35,845 bases of DNA from Victivallaceae bacterium (GTDB taxonomy: Bacteria > Verrucomicrobiota > Lentisphaeria > Victivallales > Victivallaceae): positions 1 to 35,845 of the forward strand of contig JAQUYX010000012.1 in NCBI GenBank assembly GCA_028691615.1, read 5' to 3'. Shown here one piece after another: positions 16,805 through 26,600 of the stretch; the first letter of the stretch is position 1, and each line of letters starts with the position of its first letter. The notes beneath the pieces are model-generated. The model was given only the letters and a program-made list of their open reading frames with translations, did not search any database and was not told where the DNA came from. Both the position numbers and the translations under genes were made by a program.

Positions 16805-17947
16805 TCAGATCTCCTCCAAAGTCAGCCATGCCGAGTCCGCTTGGGAACTAAGGACGACTTTCTCAATGAAATTCACTTCGCGAACCCCATCCTCCACGCC
16901 CGGAAAGTCCGAAATACTATCCCGGTTTTCCCTACGTGCGTCAACCGCGTCGGCAAATTCAGAATACAAATTGGCGAACGCCTCCAGAAATCCCTCCGGG
17001 TGGCCGGCGGGCAAGCGCACGAACCGCTTGAGCGAATCGTCCATCTCCGCCCAGTTTCGCCGGTAAATTTTCATCGCCCCGTCGTTGCTGCGGAAAATCA
17101 GATCCTCCGGCGTCTGCTGATTCCATTCCAGACAGCCGAGCGCCCCGTAGATACGCAGACTGAAACGGTTCTCTTCGCCGCATGCGACTTCGCTTAATTC
17201 GATCACCCCCTTTGCCCCGTCCGCCAGTCGCAGCAAAATCGTCGCGTCGTCATCGAGAACCCGCCCTTCGACAAAAGTGGCAAGATCGGCACAGACCGCC
17301 TGAATTTTCAAGCCGGTGGTAAATTCAATCAGGTGTTCCGCATGGGTTCCAATGTCTCCGACGCAGGCGGCTATCACGGACAGCTTCGGATTGACACGCC
17401 ATTTCGCCTGCCTTCCGGCATTCGGCGCGGCCAGTCAGCCCAGATCGTAACTGGCGACGATCTTGCGAAGTCGGCCGATTCGCCCCTGCGCAATCATCTG
17501 CCGCATTGCGCGGATCATCGGATACCCCGAATAGTTGTGCATCAACAGGAAAAGCAGATTTGACCGATGAACTTTCTTGCGGAGAGCCACCGCCTCTTCC
17601 ACATTCATGGTCATGGGTTTCTCGCAAACCACATGGAAGCCGTGCTCCAATGCCGCCATCGCAATTTCAAAGTGCATGAAATTCGGCGTCGCAATCGCGA
17701 CAAAATCCATGCGTTCCCCTTCCGGCAGCGCACATTCCTTCTCCAACATCTCCCGGTAGTTGCAATAGCAGCGCTCTTCCGGCAGAAAAAGCTCTTTCGC
17801 CATAGCTTTGCTCTGCTCCGCCGTCGAAGCAAACGCGCCGCAGACCAACTCAATTTTGCCATCCAATCGCGCCGCCATACGATGAACCGAACCGATAAAG
17901 GCGCCCGGACCGCCGCCGACCATCCCCATGCGGATTTTTCGCTTCAT
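16805..17947 (-). pseudogene. Gfo/Idh/MocA oxidoreductase interrupted by one in-frame TGA
   Basis: The full frame of 381 codons is intact except for a TGA at codon 171 (17435-17437). Before it: the NAD-binding MGMVGGGPGAFIG start and the family's CEKPM motif. After it, in the same frame: VIAACVGDIGTHAEHLIEFT, the substrate-domain helix, and a normal C-terminus. The stop falls in SYDLG-stop-LA, where relatives have Trp (GWLA), so TGG to TGA is the simplest explanation. TGA is a normal stop elsewhere in this window, so general recoding is unlikely. The ATG overlaps the upstream isomerase stop as ATGA. The product would oxidise a sugar or inositol with NAD. A sequencing error remains possible. 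Confidence 0.85.
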
Positions 17948-18708
17948 GCGTCTGTCTCCGCGGTCAGCAGATCCTTCATTGTTTTCAGACTGATTTTCGC
18001 GCTTTCCAACGCTCCGAGGGAAGAATTGTCCTGTTCGTAAATCAGCCAGCGGCAGGAGGAGTTCCGGGCCGCGCGGCAGACTTTGGTCAGATCCACCACA
18101 CCGCGTCCCAGCTCCGTGGTAGTCAAGGGTTCGTCCGGTTTGCAGATGTCTTTGAGATGAATCTGAACGATCCGGTCCGCGTATTTGCCGATATATTCCG
18201 AAGCATCGACTCCGCCCCGGTGCATCCAGCACACATCCGGTTCCAGAAATACGTAGTTCCCGTCGGTTTCATCCAGCACACGGGACAAGGCGTACTCGCC
18301 TTCCACAAGCGGAAACTCCCACCAGTGATTGTGATAGGAAAAAACTGTCCCGTGCGATTTTGCATTCTGCCCAATCTTTTGAAACGGTTCCACCAGAGAT
18401 TGCCACTCCAAGGCGAAATCGGAAACCAAACTGAAGGTGACCGCGGGGGTGCGCAACGCTTCGGCATATCCATAGGCGTCACTCTCACAATCTTCCAGCT
18501 GTTCCCGGGAGAACATGGCTCCGGCGCATTCCAAATCGAGTTTCCGGAGCAACGCGGCCAGCTCCTCCGGCGGCATTTTACCGTAATTGCCGGCAAATTC
18601 CACGCCGTCGAAGCCGAGTTCTGCGATGGTTTCCAGCGTACCGCGAAAATCACTTTTCAGCTCGTTGCGAAAATTGTAAAGTTGGAGTCCGAGTTTCATC
18701 TGCCGCAT
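17944..18708 (-). CDS. Sugar-phosphate isomerase/epimerase-type TIM barrel (254 residues)
   Basis: A cytoplasmic TIM barrel of the xylose-isomerase-like family, close in style to inosose dehydratase (IolE) and hydroxypyruvate isomerase. It starts MKLGLQLYNFR after three extra residues. The key segments are FDGVEFAGNYG, SYHNHWWEF, FLEPDVCWMHRGG, VQIHLKD and IYEQD, giving the usual His/Glu/Asp metal set. AAAGGA lies about seven bases before the ATG at 18708. It starts 15 bases after the amidohydrolase stop and overlaps the Gfo/Idh start by four bases, so these are one transcript. Which sugar or cyclitol is used is unknown. Confidence 0.87.
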   Translation of the reverse strand: MRQMKLGLQLYNFRNELKSDFRGTLETIAELGFDGVEFAGNYGKMPPEELAALLRKLDLECAGAMFSREQLEDCESDAYGYAEALRTPAVTFSLVSDFALEWQSLVEPFQKIGQNAKSHGTVFSYHNHWWEFPLVEGEYALSRVLDETDGNYVFLEPDVCWMHRGGVDASEYIGKYADRIVQIHLKDICKPDEPLTTTELGRGVVDLTKVCRAARNSSCRWLIYEQDNSSLGALESAKISLKTMKDLLTAETDA

Positions 18709-18723
18709 GGTTTTGTCCTTTTT

Positions 18724-19542
18724 TTACCAGTTTTCGCCAAAGATCTGTTCTGCGTTGCGATAGAAAATATTGCGCATATCCTCCTCGTCGATTTTCGCCG
18801 ACAGCACTCCGCCGATCGCCTGAAATTCATCAAACCACGGCAGATCCGTGCCGAACAGCAGCCGGGTGCTGCCCACCCCTTGAACCAGCCGTTCAATGAT
18901 CCCGGATTCGCCGGGAATCGCCGTCAATTCCAGCCACACATTGCCGGGGGTTTCGCGGACAACTTTCACCGCGCCATCCCAGTCGCCGAAGAAACTGTGT
19001 CCCATGAAGAATTTCGCCCCGGGATATTTTTGGGCCACCGCGAGCAGGATGGTGCTGTTGGAACAGCAACTCCCGCCCCACGTGTGATTGAGAATCGGCA
19101 GCTTCCGCTCATTGGCAAATTTCAGAACCGGTTCGTATGCCTTGGAGTCGACCCGTTCGTTGTGATAATCCGCGAGAAATTTGAATCCAACCGCAAAGGG
19201 CGCCCATGCGTCAAACTTCGCCAGATCCTCCCGGATGCGCTCCGGGTAGTGCGGATTGATCGCCACATACATCCGTAAGAGATCCGGCTGACTCCGGCAC
19301 AGCTGATACACCTGTTCATTGCGCATATTTCCGAACAGAGCTTCGTGATGGGAGAATACCAGATGCTTCACTCCCGCTCGCCGCAGATGGCATGCCATCG
19401 TGTCCGGTTCACACCGCTTCATATAGATCGCGTAATGCGCCCCCACGTGACCGTGCAGGTCGTAGATCGGAAAATCGGCGTACCCTGTCCTCCAATATGC
19501 CTGCGCGATCGAATGGTCTTTTCCCCAGATGGAATTGGTCAT
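18724..19542 (-). CDS. Amidohydrolase-family metal-dependent hydrolase (intact site)
   Basis: A 272-residue TIM-barrel protein of the amidohydrolase 2 group. The metal-binding residues are present: DLHGHVG (H30, H32), LNHTWGG (H153), GHSFF (H182) and FGTDLPWF (D233). Members hydrolyse or decarboxylate ring or lactone substrates in the cytosol, so a lactone-opening step for an oxidised sugar is plausible here. The start overlaps the preceding paralogue's stop by four bases (ATGA). Close pairing with a degenerate paralogue may indicate a heterodimer. Confidence 0.87.
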   Translation of the reverse strand: MTNSIWGKDHSIAQAYWRTGYADFPIYDLHGHVGAHYAIYMKRCEPDTMACHLRRAGVKHLVFSHHEALFGNMRNEQVYQLCRSQPDLLRMYVAINPHYPERIREDLAKFDAWAPFAVGFKFLADYHNERVDSKAYEPVLKFANERKLPILNHTWGGSCCSNSTILLAVAQKYPGAKFFMGHSFFGDWDGAVKVVRETPGNVWLELTAIPGESGIIERLVQGVGSTRLLFGTDLPWFDEFQAIGGVLSAKIDEEDMRNIFYRNAEQIFGENW

Positions 19543-20297
19543 AACTGAGCCTCCTCAAGCAATCTTGACAGATTTTTTCCGGCGATCATTGCCAGCGACT
19601 GCGGGTCAAGACCGCTCTGTTTGAGCTGCAGCATCCCGGATCCCGGGAGAAAGCGCGGCAGTCCGCTGCCGAACAGAATCCGGTTTGCGCCGTAGCGTTC
19701 CGCCAGATCGCAAATCCCTTCGGGCACCCAGTAGCCGCCCGTCGAGAAATGAAATTCCGGGTAGTTCTCCAGCAGAGGTCTCAGATAACGGTCGGTGCCC
19801 CATCTCCCGGAGCCTTCCAGATAAATGCAGCGCAGCCGGGGAAATTCCTCCAGAAAATGGTACAACTCCTGCCATTTTCCGGCGAAAGCGTCCAGCAGCA
19901 CGGGAATCTTCCGTTCGGTGGCGGCATCGAGAATCCGGCCAAGCGTCAGTCGGCATGGGATATAGTTGTGCCCGAAAGGAGAGAGGGTAATCGCTCCGAC
20001 CCTCGCCTCCTTCATGAGGGCGAAAAATACGTCCGGCTCCGGCAGCTCATCGCATTGCGAGGGGAGAATACACCACACTCCGGTCAGCCGATGCGCGGGA
20101 TCTTCCCGGAGAAACGCGGACACTTCGCGGTTTGTCCAGAGCGCCCCCTTGTCAATTCCGATGTGACGGATCAATGCCCGGTCCACGCCGAAGCGATCCA
20201 TTTCTTCAAACAGCGTCGGAATATCCGGGACCGGAGAATGTCCCATGCAGTTCGACCCGATTCGACAATGAGAATCAAAAAAGAACAAATCCTTCAT
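19539..20297 (-). CDS. Amidohydrolase-fold protein with lost metal ligands
   Basis: A 252-residue paralogue of the downstream amidohydrolase, with the same length and strand pattern (LFGSGLPRF against LFGTDLPWF). The metal site is degraded: DSHCRIG has H10 but Arg12 in place of the second His, LLDAFAG has no His, YLEGSG replaces GHSFF, and the final Asp is Gly. It is probably not a metal hydrolase and may be a partner subunit or have a new role. The ATG at 20297 is chosen because AAAAAGGA lies eight bases before it; a Met twelve codons upstream lacks a site. It is the first gene of the operon after the promoter at 20418-20446. Confidence 0.75.
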   Translation of the reverse strand: MKDLFFFDSHCRIGSNCMGHSPVPDIPTLFEEMDRFGVDRALIRHIGIDKGALWTNREVSAFLREDPAHRLTGVWCILPSQCDELPEPDVFFALMKEARVGAITLSPFGHNYIPCRLTLGRILDAATERKIPVLLDAFAGKWQELYHFLEEFPRLRCIYLEGSGRWGTDRYLRPLLENYPEFHFSTGGYWVPEGICDLAERYGANRILFGSGLPRFLPGSGMLQLKQSGLDPQSLAMIAGKNLSRLLEEAQL

Positions 20298-20333
20298 CCC
20301 GGCATCCTTTTTGTTTCGTGAAGTATCTTGCAT

Positions 20334-20348
20334 CCATGCTACGCATGG
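20334..20348 (-). promoter_or_regulatory. Short palindrome in the operon leader, possible operator
   Basis: CCATGC-TAC-GCATGG is a perfect inverted repeat in the 5' leader of the amidohydrolase operon, between the promoter and the first gene. Symmetry is the only evidence. Confidence 0.3.
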
Positions 20349-20417
20349 CGTTTTGTTCCGTCCTTATTGAGACGGCACAGCCAAAACTCACGTCGCGCCT
20401 TCTGTCCGTACTGTCTT

Positions 20418-20446
20418 ATTATACTTTGGAAAAAATGGAAACGCAA
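20418..20446 (-). promoter_or_regulatory. Promoter of the amidohydrolase-isomerase operon
   Basis: On the minus strand TTGCGT and a perfect TATAAT are separated by 17 bases, about 120 bases before the first start codon. The surrounding sequence is AT-rich and the AraC gene ends upstream of it. Confidence 0.55.
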
Positions 20447-20524
20447 TATATCATAATACGGGAAAAATATATAGAATCACTCCTTTGAACGGCATTGCAA
20501 AAAATTGCGCCGTGTCTTCCTTCT

Positions 20525-20548
20525 CCGCGATTTCCACGGAAATGGCGG
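20525..20548 (-). terminator. Hairpin after the AraC gene, possible terminator
   Basis: An eleven-base inverted repeat with one mismatch (CCGCGATTTCC / GGAAATGGCGG) lies 27 bases after the AraC stop; a T6 run on the minus strand follows about 20 bases further. The T run is distant, so efficiency is doubtful. Confidence 0.35.
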
Positions 20549-20574
20549 CCGTTCCGGCGATGCCATCGATAGAA

Positions 20575-21399
20575 TCACGCAGAGATGTCGGGCGAATTCT
20601 GGGCCGCATTGTTCAGATGGTTGCGCAGCCAAAGCCAGAATGCGGCGGGAGAGGCGAATCCGAGTTCAAAGGCGATTTCCTTTTGCTTGAGCCCGTACTC
20701 CTGCGCCGCGAGAAAATAGTTCAGCCTGATCTCATTGATATATTGCCGGATGCTTTTGCCCGTCTGCGACTGGAAGCGGCGCGCCAGATAGGATTGCGAA
20801 TACCCGGAGATCTTGGACAGATGCGCCAGACTGCAGTCGCGTCCGTTCATCACACGAATATAATTGGCGGTGTTCACAATAAAATCTTCGCGCAACGCGG
20901 GGGCGGGAATTTTGAAATTCTCCAGCTCGTATGCGATTTCATCGAGCAGGGCGTTGAGAACCGGGCGAAGTTCCTCGCAGCGGAACGTTAGCGCGCATTG
21001 CGTCCATTTTCTTTGAAAGTATGTCGTGATATCGCGTTCCAGCCGGATTTGTTTGAATCGGCATGTGTACTGCCCGCTGCATCCGACCTGAAAAACCGCA
21101 GCGTGCATTTGCTCCGCGTCAAAATAACCCCAGAGGTGCAGCAGATTGTTGTCGCAAGTCCGATAGCCGAAGGCGTGCGGCATCCACCGGTCGATGAGGA
21201 AAATATCTCCCGGTGTGGCGGGAAACACCTGATTGTTGAGCATGTATTCACTGGTTCCGTTCAGAACGAAGAGAATCTCCCGGAAGGCGTGGGAACTGGA
21301 AACGAACGTCGCGGTATTTTCCTCGCGGTGAGAAGCCTTTTCCGGATAGATCCGATGCACGCCGCCGCGCAATCTGCCAATCACCTCGTCTTGATCCAT
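20575..21399 (-). CDS. AraC-family transcriptional regulator
   Basis: A 274-residue regulator. The N-terminal cupin-like part shows AFREILFVLNGTSEYMLNNQ and PGDIFLIDRWMPHAF. The C-terminal DNA-binding domain shows LAHLSKISGYSQSYLARRFQ and LKQKEIAFELGFASPAAFWLWL; the second helix-turn-helix ends with WLRNHLN rather than the usual FKR. AGGAAA lies about eight bases before the ATG. It diverges from the DegT aminotransferase and lies upstream of the amidohydrolase operon on its own strand, so it is well placed to control both. Twin TATTGTCA boxes at 21438 and 21472 could be its binding half-sites. Confidence 0.9.
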   Translation of the reverse strand: MDQDEVIGRLRGGVHRIYPEKASHREENTATFVSSSHAFREILFVLNGTSEYMLNNQVFPATPGDIFLIDRWMPHAFGYRTCDNNLLHLWGYFDAEQMHAAVFQVGCSGQYTCRFKQIRLERDITTYFQRKWTQCALTFRCEELRPVLNALLDEIAYELENFKIPAPALREDFIVNTANYIRVMNGRDCSLAHLSKISGYSQSYLARRFQSQTGKSIRQYINEIRLNYFLAAQEYGLKQKEIAFELGFASPAAFWLWLRNHLNNAAQNSPDISA

Positions 21400-21439
21400 A
21401 AAAGCAGTTTCCTATATATTTATTGACTTCTTCTATATA

Positions 21440-21468
21440 TTGTCATTCCGGGATAATCTAAATATAAT
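21440..21468 (+). promoter_or_regulatory. Promoter of the aminotransferase with overlapping direct repeats
   Basis: TTGTCA (21440-21445) and a perfect TATAAT (21463-21468) are separated by 17 bases. The octamer TATTGTCA occurs at 21438-21445, covering the -35 box, and again at 21472-21479, 34 bases on. Such spaced direct repeats are common for AraC-family binding. Confidence 0.65.
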
Positions 21469-21526
21469 ATGTATTGTCAGCTTGGGAAATGCAAACGTTT
21501 TTCAAAAAAACAGAGAGGAAAAACAA

Positions 21527-22765
21527 ATGGCGGAATTAGCGGTTCTTGGGGGCGAAAAATTATGTTCTGAAGGATGCCGGCCTCAGTTATGGCCTCCGCG
21601 CGATCTGAATACGGCCGAACGGCTCAAAGAAGTGTATCTGAGCGGAAAATGGTCGTTCAACAGCCCGGAGGAGCAACAGTTCGAGCGGGATTTCGCCGCG
21701 TTCCACGGGGCAAAGTACGCGGTCTTCATGGCGAATGGAACCGTGACGCTGGAGTGTGCTTTGACGGCGCTGGGAATTCGTCCCGGCGATGAAGTGCTGG
21801 TTCCCGCGCTGACCTGGATGGCGACGGCGCTGGCTCCCTACTTTCTGGGCGCCACACCGGTCTTCGTTGACATCAATCCGGAAACACTCTGCATGGACCC
21901 GGCAAAAATGGAGGCGGCGATCACCGCAAAAACCAAAGCGGTCATTCCGGTTCATGTTTACGGTTCGACCGCGGATCTGGAAAAGATTCTTGCGGTTGCC
22001 TCCGCGCACCATCTGGCCGTGGTCGAGGACTGCGCGCATATGCACGGCGGATTTTGGAACGGACGCGGAGTCGGCAGCTGGGGGGACGTCGGCTCCTTCA
22101 GTTTCCAGCAGTCCAAAACCATGTCCTCCGGAGAAGGCGGAATTTGTATTACCAACAATCAGGAATTGGCGGAGAAGATCTATCTACTCAAACATATCGG
22201 CTATCAGCGGGGATTGAAACAGGGACAGGCGGTCAAGGCCCCCGAAGGACTGATCTGTCACAATTACCGGGGCACGGCATTTCAGGCGGCGATTCTTTCC
22301 GAACAGCTCAAGACACTGCACGATCGGATTCGCATTTACGGGGAAAGTGCCGCAATTCTCCGGGCGGCGATTGCCGATGTCCCCGGCGTCCGGACGCAGC
22401 TTCCGGGGCGTCTGGCCGATCCGCAGGGGTATTACTCGTTCCATTTTCTGTTTGACGGCGAGGAGTTCCGCGGGATTTCCAAGCAGGCGATCAACGAAGC
22501 GTGCATTGCCGAAGGGGCCAACATCGGCAACGGCGGACACGGCGCGGTGTATCAGCACGTGCTTTTCAACTTGCGTCGGGATGAGTACCGGATCGGTTCC
22601 GGGGAACGGTGTGATGTGTGCGAAGATCTTTCCGCGCGGATGCTGGGAATATCGCACGAATATCTCTACGAGCCTGCCGTTGCAAGGAAGATCGGCGAGG
22701 TTGTCCGGAAAGTCGCATCGCATCCGGAGGAACTCCGGCGTTACTGCAGGGAGCGGCAGCGCTGA
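21527..22765 (+). CDS. DegT/DnrJ/EryC1/StrS-family PLP-dependent aminotransferase
   Basis: A 412-residue cytoplasmic aminotransferase that adds an amino group to a keto-sugar or keto-cyclitol, with pyridoxal phosphate. The cofactor lysine is K197 in FQQSKTMSSGEGG. Other family segments are WSFNSPEEQQFERDFAAFHG, GDEVLVPALTWMATA, VIPVHVYG and VVEDCAHMHGG. The pattern is close to the scyllo-inosose aminotransferases (StsC type) as well as to general sugar aminotransferases. The ATG at 21527 follows GAGAGG by about eight bases; an upstream Met overlaps the promoter. It diverges from an AraC gene, beyond which lie Gfo/Idh, isomerase and amidohydrolase genes. This fits use or synthesis of an amino sugar or aminocyclitol, but the substrate is unproven. 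Confidence 0.88.
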   Translation: MAELAVLGGEKLCSEGCRPQLWPPRDLNTAERLKEVYLSGKWSFNSPEEQQFERDFAAFHGAKYAVFMANGTVTLECALTALGIRPGDEVLVPALTWMATALAPYFLGATPVFVDINPETLCMDPAKMEAAITAKTKAVIPVHVYGSTADLEKILAVASAHHLAVVEDCAHMHGGFWNGRGVGSWGDVGSFSFQQSKTMSSGEGGICITNNQELAEKIYLLKHIGYQRGLKQGQAVKAPEGLICHNYRGTAFQAAILSEQLKTLHDRIRIYGESAAILRAAIADVPGVRTQLPGRLADPQGYYSFHFLFDGEEFRGISKQAINEACIAEGANIGNGGHGAVYQHVLFNLRRDEYRIGSGERCDVCEDLSARMLGISHEYLYEPAVARKIGEVVRKVASHPEELRRYCRERQR

Positions 22766-22794
22766 CAAACTGCGGCGAAACAATTCTTCTTTGC

Positions 22795-22823
22795 TTGACA
22801 ATACGAGGATCGATCATTACAAT
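22795..22823 (+). promoter_or_regulatory. Strong promoter of the second pseudopilin-glycosidase module
   Basis: A perfect TTGACA (22795-22800) and TACAAT (22818-22823) are separated by 17 bases, about 70 bases before the pseudopilin start. It gives this pair its own transcript, separate from the aminotransferase. Confidence 0.7.
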
Positions 22824-22894
22824 AAGAGAAAAAAATATAACGTCCCTTCCCCTTTTCCCCTCAATGAAACAGAATCACTGAAAGGAAGTTTTTC

Positions 22895-23695
22895 ATGAAA
22901 CAAAGCGTTCAATCGGATCAATCCCTCTTGCGACTTCACTGCCGGCACGCTTCTCGGAGCGGACTTTTCACGTTGATTGAGTTGCTGGTGGTCATTGCAA
23001 TCATCGCGATTCTGGCAGGGATGCTGCTGCCGGCATTGAATCAGGCAAGGGCGAAGGCTCGCACCATCACATGCGCAAACAATCTGAAGACCTGTGCTTT
23101 GGCCGCCGCGCTGTATCTGGACGATTCCAACGGTTACATCTGGAGAATGCAAATCAGCGGATTCGGCTGGCTCAACGGCAGCCTCTTCCGAAATCAGGCG
23201 GACACCTCGAAGCCCTCGTCCTATTTCCCGAATCTGCGCGTCAAATACACGATCTGTCCGGCGTTTTCCGGCACACGCGAAACCTATACCGACTATCAAT
23301 ATTTCCGATATTGCTACGGCACTCCGAACAACGCCGGGACCGGTGGCTTCGGCGCATTGTATCCGCAATCCGCCGATACGGACACCAATACCGATCTAAA
23401 TTCAAAACGGGCGGTGCGTGCTTCCCTTGCCATTGTCTTCGCCGATCATTACACGCCCTCCTATAAGAGTTCGTGGGGCAATCTGGACATCAACGGCTCG
23501 ACCGGTGCGAAATATTTTTCGCTGGCGAACCATTCCAACCGCGGCAATATCGCTTATCTGGACGGTCATGTCGACGGGTTCAGTTCCGGCAACGCCTATC
23601 GGGAATCGGTGGTGGATTTGTATACTGCGCAAAAAGCGGCTCTGCCAGCTAAAGTCTATTACATCAACGAGTCCCGTGCGGAAATTGGAATCTGA
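22895..23695 (+). CDS. Type II pseudopilin-like protein (prepilin-type N-terminus)
   Basis: A 266-residue protein with a 24-residue basic leader, then [20 protein letters not shown], identical over these 20 residues to the protein at 8822. Cleavage before Phe by prepilin peptidase is expected. The globular part contains ICPAFSG and the C-terminal group hallmark [15 protein letters not shown], typical of the large pseudopilin families of Lentisphaerae and Planctomycetes. AAGGAAG precedes the ATG. Its stop overlaps the start of the giant glycosidase (TGATG), so the two are translationally coupled, which points to a joint function at the cell surface. Confidence 0.87.
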   Translation: MKQSVQSDQSLLRLHCRHASRSGLFTLIELLVVIAIIAILAGMLLPALNQARAKARTITCANNLKTCALAAALYLDDSNGYIWRMQISGFGWLNGSLFRNQADTSKPSSYFPNLRVKYTICPAFSGTRETYTDYQYFRYCYGTPNNAGTGGFGALYPQSADTDTNTDLNSKRAVRASLAIVFADHYTPSYKSSWGNLDINGSTGAKYFSLANHSNRGNIAYLDGHVDGFSSGNAYRESVVDLYTAQKAALPAKVYYINESRAEIGI

Positions 23696-26600
23696 TGAAA
23701 ACACTTTGCAATCCAATGCGGACGTTTGCCCTGAGCATGCTCGGCGTGGTGATCGCTGCGAGTTTGGGCTGTGTCGCCGCAGCGGCGGAATATCCGCTCT
23801 TTCAAAACGCCCCATGCAGAACCCATTTGGGGCTGGGAAAGGAATTTCCCGGCGCGCAGGGGAGTTTGTCGGAACTGCGGGAGGCGGGACGGACCATTCA
23901 GAGTGTCGATTACAATCTGGCGAAAGGCGCTTATGTTGAACTCATTTATGGGACGTCGCTCCCGGAGGGAAGCAAGGGCCTCTCCTTTGAGGTGCAGGCC
24001 AGCTCGGAACCGCTGGGGCTTTTTATCCGCACCCGCGACGCTGCGGGGCGAGTGCGTCAGCAATACCTCACGGTGCAGAAATGCCGGGAAAAATTTGTAA
24101 AAGTCGACGTGGATCTTGCCCGGACGGAGGGCTCATGGGGGCCCGGAAGCGAAAAGGATCCGATTCGATGGCCGTTGCGCCAGTTCAGCATCGGCATCCG
24201 TCGCCGGGCGGAAGCGACCGGAGGGAACGCGAAATTCACGAACTTTCGTCTGACGGGCGATTTTCCGGCGACGGAGTTGAAAAAATTTACCGTCCGTGCG
24301 GAACCCGTGCGCCTGGGAGGGCTGTTCCTGCCGGAGGAGCGTCCGGGGATCTGCCTGAATGTCGAAAGCCTCTGGCTTCATGCACTGCCGAAGTTCGAGA
24401 TCGGGTATACCGTCTATGACTGGCTCGGGAAAGAGGTGTTTTCCGGGAAAGAGAGCCGTCCGGCATCCGGGAAAATCGCTCTTGCCTGGGCGCCGGAGCA
24501 ATTTCAAGACCGGTTCGGAGCGTTTCGCGTAGCGCTGGAAATCGCGCTTTCTACGGCACCGGGGAAAAAAATTTCCGTGACGACCTGGTTGGGGCGGCTG
24601 ACTTCTCCTCCTCCGCCGCCCAACCAGTTCATCGGGGTGAACACGCATTTCTGGAAAGATTACCGTCCGGATCAAGTTGAGATTCTCCGTCAGATCGGGA
24701 TTGGCATGGTACGCGACGGATTCGGGCCGCCGCCGCGCGATAAAAAGACCGGAGCATATCTTTTCAACCCCCGCTATGATACCCTTGTCGATCTTCTGCA
24801 GCGGGCGGGAATCCGCAAAAATTTGATTCTCCTCGAATCGATCAAGGCCGGTAAAACCTTGGATATGGAAAATTTTCTCGGGTATGTCGAGGCGTCCGCC
24901 AAACGTTATCGGGGAAAGATCGCGGTGTATGAAATCTGGAACGAACCGGGACACTTCTTTTTTGCAAAGCATTACGGGAGCCGGGAAACCGCGGCGGGCA
25001 TTCCGCTGTGGCTCGAGAAATATCTGGAGTTGAACCGCAAATGCATCGCCATTCTTCGCAAAAACGATCCTCAGGCGAAAATCGCCGTCGGCGTCGAAGA
25101 TTCCTGGTCGCGTCTGCGGCAGATGATCGAAGCGGGCATTGGAAAGTCCAACGGGACATCCGGCCGGCCGGACATCGTTTCGTTCCATCCTTATTGTCAT
25201 GCGGCACCGCAGCCGGAACGCATTGCCATTCTCCAGGCTCAGACCAAAGAACTTGTCGAACTTTGTCGAAAATACGATGCGCCGCAGCGCTTGATGATTT
25301 CGGAATCGGGGTGGACGACCTACACGCGCGGGGGTCGGTATCACCAGAATTTCGGTTCGTTTCCCGGGGTTGACTATCCAGAACAGGCAACGTATCTGAT
25401 TCGGCTATACCTGATCGGAAAGGCGTCAAAAGTTGCCTCCGTGATGGTTTATGATTTGCGCAACGACGGGCCCAATCGGGAGTATACAGAAGATAATTTC
25501 GGGTTGCTTCATGAAGATTTCACGCCCAAACCGTCGGCGCTGGCGATTGCGTATTTTGCCCGCACGGTCGGAGCGATGAATTATCTGCGGGACCTCTCCG
25601 AAGAGCCATCGGAATACCATGCGTATGCGTTTGGGCAGGGGGAAAATTTTGTGATTGCGGCGCACACGGTCACGGGAACGCGGAGGATTTCTCTTGCCGT
25701 CGATGGATCTTACGGCATCGTCGCCGACTTGCAGGGAAACCGGAAGAAGATCCCGGCGGAAAAAGGAAGGATACAATGGGAAGCGAGCGAGTCAGTTCAT
25801 TATCTCTTGAATCCGGCAAAGATCGGATTGCGCGACGGCATTGTCCTCGACGGCCTTCCCGATCCGTTGACGCCGGTGCTGGGAGAAGAATTGCATATTC
25901 CATTCCAAGTGCAAACATTACGTGAACGGCCGTCTTCTACGGGTAAAGCGACAGTTTGCATTTCCACCCCGGACGGGAGTTTTTCCAGAACGGTTTCCAC
26001 CACGCTGCAAGGGAAGGAGCAGCGCGGAAAAAGTCAGGCTGCCGAAGAAGTGGTATTTCCGTTCGGCAAAGAGTGGCAAAAATATGTCGGGCTTTTGCTG
26101 CGCTGCCAGATCACGTGGGAACAAGACGGACAAAAAGAAACGCGAATTCTCAGAGGTAAACTTTATCCTCCATTGGAGATCGACTGTTCGGATATTTTTT
26201 ATACCCGGGGCAAACGCGCGGCGGGTTGCAATGTTCATCTCCGAGGCAAACAAACTCGACAGATCCGATTGGAAGCTCCGAAGGAAAAATTCGCGACGCA
26301 GCGTCTGCTGCCACCGGGAACGCACAAGATTGACATTCCGGTATCCGATGCGGCGCAGAGTCTTGCCATTGAATCGATGCTGCCGCCGAATTGGCGTGAA
26401 TCAAAGGTTTTCCGATTGCGTGATGCGGTGATCCCCTGCATGGACCGTCGACCGGCATTCGACGGCGACATGGGGAAATACAAAGCGTTGCTGTCGCTGG
26501 ATCGTACCGCGATTGCGCGCAAATATCATGCTCTGGGGGCCGCAAAAACCAAGATTGACCGGAAAGATCTTGATTATGAAGTCAAGCTGGGACATTGTCC

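Noticed and set aside
17435-17437. Selenocysteine codon in the Gfo/Idh gene
   Set aside because: The family has Trp here, and I see no convincing stem-loop directly after the TGA; a nonsense mutation is simpler.
20485-20991. Open frame of 168 codons on the plus strand
   Set aside because: It is antisense to the AraC gene over most of its length and lacks a ribosome site.
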